A stretch of 18,756 nt of DNA from Planctomycetota bacterium. GTDB lineage: Bacteria > Planctomycetota > Planctomycetia > Planctomycetales > Planctomycetaceae. The position numbers were made by a program, and so were the translations under genes. The notes under the pieces are model-generated. The model searched no databases and was not told the origin of the DNA. It worked only from the letters and a program-made list of their open reading frames with translations. This document shows, one piece after another, positions 16,395 through 18,756 of this stretch. Every line of letters begins with the position of its first letter. The first letter of the stretch is position 1. The stretch covers positions 1-18,756 of the forward strand of contig JAPOLP010000016.1 of NCBI GenBank assembly GCA_029977045.1. The letters are read 5' to 3'.

Positions 16395-18233
16395 TTACGC
16401 CGCAGGCAGGCGAATGGTGAAGGTGCTGCCATCGGCGAGTTCGCTGCGGACGTCGATGCTGCCGCCAAATTCGTTGATCAGGTGCTTGACGATCGAGAGG
16501 CCCAGGCCGGTGCCGCCAATGTCGCGGGAGCGGGCTTCGTCGACTCGGTAGAAGCGTTCGAAGATGCGTGGCAGGTGCTCGCTGGCGATGCCGACGCCGG
16601 AGTCGGTCACGTCGATTTGGACGTCGTCACCTACGCGGCTCCAGTGAATCTGGACCTGGCCGGATTCCGGCGTGTACTTCACCGCGTTGCTGATCAGGTT
16701 GTCGAAGATCGTCTGCAGGCCCTTGCGATCCGCCCGGACAAACAGGTCGGCGGACGGTGACCGCAGCTCGATCGAGATCTGCTTGCCCTCGGCGGCGAGT
16801 TGCTGGGATTCGACGGACGCCAGAATCGATTCGGCAACGGAAACGCGTTCGAGTTGAAAGGCTTCCTGGCCGGCTTCGATCCGACCGAGTTGCAGCAGAT
16901 CCTGAACGAGATCGTTTAGTCGGTTGCCCTGCTCCTGGATCCGCGTGACGAATCGATGGCAGGCGTCCGTGTCTTCAATCGCTCCGCTGAGCAGCGTTTC
17001 CGCATACGCCTGAATGCCGGCCAGCGGCGTCTTGAGTTCGTGCGAAACGTTTGACACGAACTCCTTGCGCAGGTTTTCGAGCCGCCTCAGATCGGTGACG
17101 TCCTGCAGCACGAGCATCGCTCCGCCGGACGCGTTACCACGCAACCGCGTCGCGTAGAGCGAGAGAATCCGCTGCTCGCCACGCAGCTCAAACTCGGCCT
17201 CGGCCTGATCATCACCGCTTTCAATCTTCCTCAGCGTCTGATCGACGATGGGATGCCGGACGACTTCCAGAACCGGTCGGCCGACCGCTGCCGAGCCGGC
17301 TCCCAGCAGCCGAACAGCCGCCTGATTCGCGAAGGCGACCCGCTGCTGGCGATCAACGACCAGCACGCCTTCGACCATTGCTTCCAGAACGGTCTCCAGA
17401 AACCCGGTCGCCAGTTCCAGCTCGCTGATACGGCTGCGATGGCCGGAGACAAGTTGATCGAGCCGACGAGCCGCAGTCGCAAAGGCATCGGCGAGCACGG
17501 ACAGACGCGCTTCGACGGCGGGCAGCGAGTCATCGTGCTCGGTGAGACGCCGGATGTTGCGGTGCATCATCGCCAGTCGCCGCAGCGTCAACGCCGATCG
17601 CCGATAAAGCAGCACGACGCCGGTCAGTAGAACTCCGGTCAGAGCGATCCCCGTCAGCCAGAGCAGAGCAATCTCGAACGTTGTCTCGCGCGAGCCCGCA
17701 AACGTCGGCGAGCTGACCCGCACAATTATCAGTCGGTCGTCGCTGTGAGAAACTCTGACGGCGGCGAGTGAATGCCAGATGCCCTGGCCACGTCGCAGGT
17801 CGCCACCGCTGCCACCCGTTCGCGCGAGAAACAGCTCCCGCAGACTGCCATCAATCTCCGTCAGTTCGCCCGAGCCTGCCCCGTCAATCCCCGACCAGTC
17901 GACAACCGCGGACTTTGTCTGCGAGTCGTAAAGCAGCTTCGGCGGTTCATCGAGTTCGATCAGTTGCAGTCGAACAAACAGTGACCGTGCCAGTGCCGTC
18001 AGACGCCGAGCCGTCTCGGGGTCCGTCATCGTCCGCTCTGGCACGACGGCAAGATTGGATTCGACACTCAGTGCGATCGCGCGCAGTCGCCGCACCGTTG
18101 CTCGCTCTGCCTGCTCGCGCAGTGACCGGCTCTGAAGCTGCGACATCAGAAGCAGCATCAGCAACGGACCGCTAACCGTCAGCACCAGCAACGGCTTCAG
18201 CCGGGTCGAATCCGGAATCGACAGCAAATTCAA
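16395..18233 (-). CDS. PhoR-type membrane sensor histidine kinase
   Basis: A 612-residue sensor kinase. TM1 is about residues 13-30, a periplasmic sensor domain of about 150 residues follows, and TM2 is about 187-210. HAMP-like helices (211-262) are followed by a PAS domain (about 275-380, VLEAMVEGVLVVDRQQRVAF). The HisKA H box is VSNVSHELKTPLAG with H398, and the HATPase domain has N box FDNLISNAVKY, G1 DSGVGI, F box FERFYRVDEARSR and G2 GGTGLGLS. All catalytic residues are present, so it should autophosphorylate and pass phosphate to a response regulator. The order matches PhoR. The longest frame starts with TTG at 18233, but TGGAG sits too close to it; the TTG two codons on (18227) has better spacing. 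No response regulator gene is present on either side within the window. Confidence 0.93.
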   Translation of the reverse strand: MNLLSIPDSTRLKPLLVLTVSGPLLMLLLMSQLQSRSLREQAERATVRRLRAIALSVESNLAVVPERTMTDPETARRLTALARSLFVRLQLIELDEPPKLLYDSQTKSAVVDWSGIDGAGSGELTEIDGSLRELFLARTGGSGGDLRRGQGIWHSLAAVRVSHSDDRLIIVRVSSPTFAGSRETTFEIALLWLTGIALTGVLLTGVVLLYRRSALTLRRLAMMHRNIRRLTEHDDSLPAVEARLSVLADAFATAARRLDQLVSGHRSRISELELATGFLETVLEAMVEGVLVVDRQQRVAFANQAAVRLLGAGSAAVGRPVLEVVRHPIVDQTLRKIESGDDQAEAEFELRGEQRILSLYATRLRGNASGGAMLVLQDVTDLRRLENLRKEFVSNVSHELKTPLAGIQAYAETLLSGAIEDTDACHRFVTRIQEQGNRLNDLVQDLLQLGRIEAGQEAFQLERVSVAESILASVESQQLAAEGKQISIELRSPSADLFVRADRKGLQTIFDNLISNAVKYTPESGQVQIHWSRVGDDVQIDVTDSGVGIASEHLPRIFERFYRVDEARSRDIGGTGLGLSIVKHLINEFGGSIDVRSELADGSTFTIRLPAA

Positions 18234-18756
18234 AACTCCAGGCAGATCGTCATGCCCGCAAAGGTTTCAAGGCCGCGCGACTGGCGCGGGCGTCAGCCTG
18301 AGACTGTGTCGATCGCCGCCGCTGACCGCAACGTTGCCAGCCAGCGTCTCTCAATCCTTCGCTGATTACCCGCAGAGCCTTCACACAAACCACACAGTCG
18401 GATTCGACAACTCCGCCGCCGACGAGGAACCGCGAGTGGCTCCTGTCTGCAGCCACCAACCGGCGGATGCCAATGGCCCTCGAGTTGTGATCAGCCGCCG
18501 AGCGTTAGCTCGCGGTTTTCCGGGTGATTGAGAACCGGACGCTAACGGGTGCCCGCTGATTTCCCAGAACTCGGTGACCAAACGGCAGCCCCTTCCCGCG
18601 AGGGATCGGCAATCAGTCATTCATCATCAATTCACACGAGACGCAGATTTCTCTGAATCACGTTCGGCGACAAAACGCTCGCGGGGGGCGAGGTTTAGTG
18701 AACCGGCAAGCTCCCCAAGGTTGCTCCCGCCACTGTGCCTCGTGTCCCGCCCGAAA
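18234..18756. other. Region upstream of the kinase gene without a complete gene
   Basis: These 523 bp should contain the kinase promoter. There is no response regulator here. It contains the nested inverted repeat at 18490-18560 and a small TCCC-GCGA-GGGA hairpin near 18600. On the minus strand a frame enters from the right edge and stops at 18627 (42 residues, ...SGGSNLGELAGSLNLAPRER...). It might be the C-terminus of a gene outside the window, but its codon use is not convincing. The kinase leader also includes a seven-codon ATG-to-TGA frame (18253-18230) overlapping the first TTG. Confidence 0.5.
18490..18560. repeat. Nested imperfect inverted repeat (REP/cruciform-like)
   Basis: Three pairs of complementary arms are nested around one centre: ATCAGC (18490-18495) with GCTGAT (18555-18560), CGTTAGC (18503-18509) with GCTAACG (18541-18547), and GGTTTTC (18514-18520) with GAGAACC (18530-18536, one G-T pair). 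The left half also holds its own hairpin CGAGC-GTTA-GCTCG (18500-18513). The whole could fold into a single long hairpin of about 71 bases with internal loops. It lies in noncoding sequence and resembles GC-rich intergenic repeats I recall from planctomycete genomes. Confidence 0.75.

Noticed and set aside
18660..18756. Possible cobalamin riboswitch fragment on the plus strand (TCCCGCCACTGTG preceded by a GGTTTAGTGAACC hairpin).
   Set aside because: The CCCGCCACTGT string resembles the B12 riboswitch core, but the AGGGAA element is absent, an extra hairpin of about 20 bases intervenes, and the window ends before the remaining helices. A covariance-model search of extended sequence would decide.
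18627..18756. Minus-strand frame entering from the right edge (42 residues to a stop at 18627).
   Set aside because: It may be a gene C-terminus, but it has rare codons, modest third-position GC and no recognisable motif, so it is not called as a CDS.

Overview
The window looks like a stretch of a planctomycete chromosome. Three things point that way: a calcium-binding surface protein with an Arg-rich N-terminus ending in LEPRQLL, a 59-residue MALNKKQKKQID-type coiled-coil protein that I recall from planctomycetes, and the mix of an ECF sigma/anti-sigma pair, a sulfatase-fold protein, an AP-endonuclease-type sugar epimerase and universal stress proteins. Shine-Dalgarno sequences are mostly weak and GTG/TTG starts are common. 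No phage, transposase, CRISPR, tRNA or rRNA was seen. The assignment is by inspection only, with no database search.

Layout. (1) 1-909, minus: the N-terminal 303 residues of a sugar phosphate isomerase/epimerase cut by the left edge. (2) 3980-1116, minus: an apparent operon of ECF sigma factor, one-pass zinc-finger anti-sigma factor, and a sulfatase-fold protein whose start overlaps the anti-sigma stop codon (TGATG). The sulfatase-fold protein lacks the catalytic Cys/Ser and the Asp-His metal motif, so it is probably a pseudoenzyme. (3) 4414-6426, plus, divergent from the sigma operon: a LEPR-XLL protein made of about 35 RTX-like nonapeptides. (4) 6492-6671, minus, small coiled-coil protein, and 6779-7960, plus, a SAM-dependent methyltransferase of the GSTCD/TRMT13-like type. 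(5) 8090-14326, plus: tandem-domain universal stress protein, Na+/Ca2+-exchanger-type antiporter, a second UspE-like stress protein whose 5' end is frameshifted, and a P-type (IIA-like) cation ATPase. (6) 14795-16111, minus: a 438-residue cupin-like protein of unknown function. (7) 16395-18233, minus: a PhoR-type sensor histidine kinase with no response regulator inside the window. (8) 18234-18756: a region with no complete gene, holding a nested inverted repeat of about 71 bp.

How the genes may work together. The sigma/anti-sigma/sulfatase-fold operon reads as an envelope-sensing switch. The RTX surface protein across the divergent intergenic region is the obvious candidate target, though no convincing ECF promoter was found. 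The stress-protein/antiporter/ATPase cluster reads as a cation-homeostasis module with two Usp regulators. The P-type ATPase has the SERCA-type Asn, Glu, Asn and Thr ligand positions but Thr where SERCA has Asp800, so its ion is uncertain.

The points most worth a second look are the degenerate sulfatase in the sigma operon, the TTTT frameshift in the second Usp gene, the ATPase ligand change and the nested hairpin repeat.
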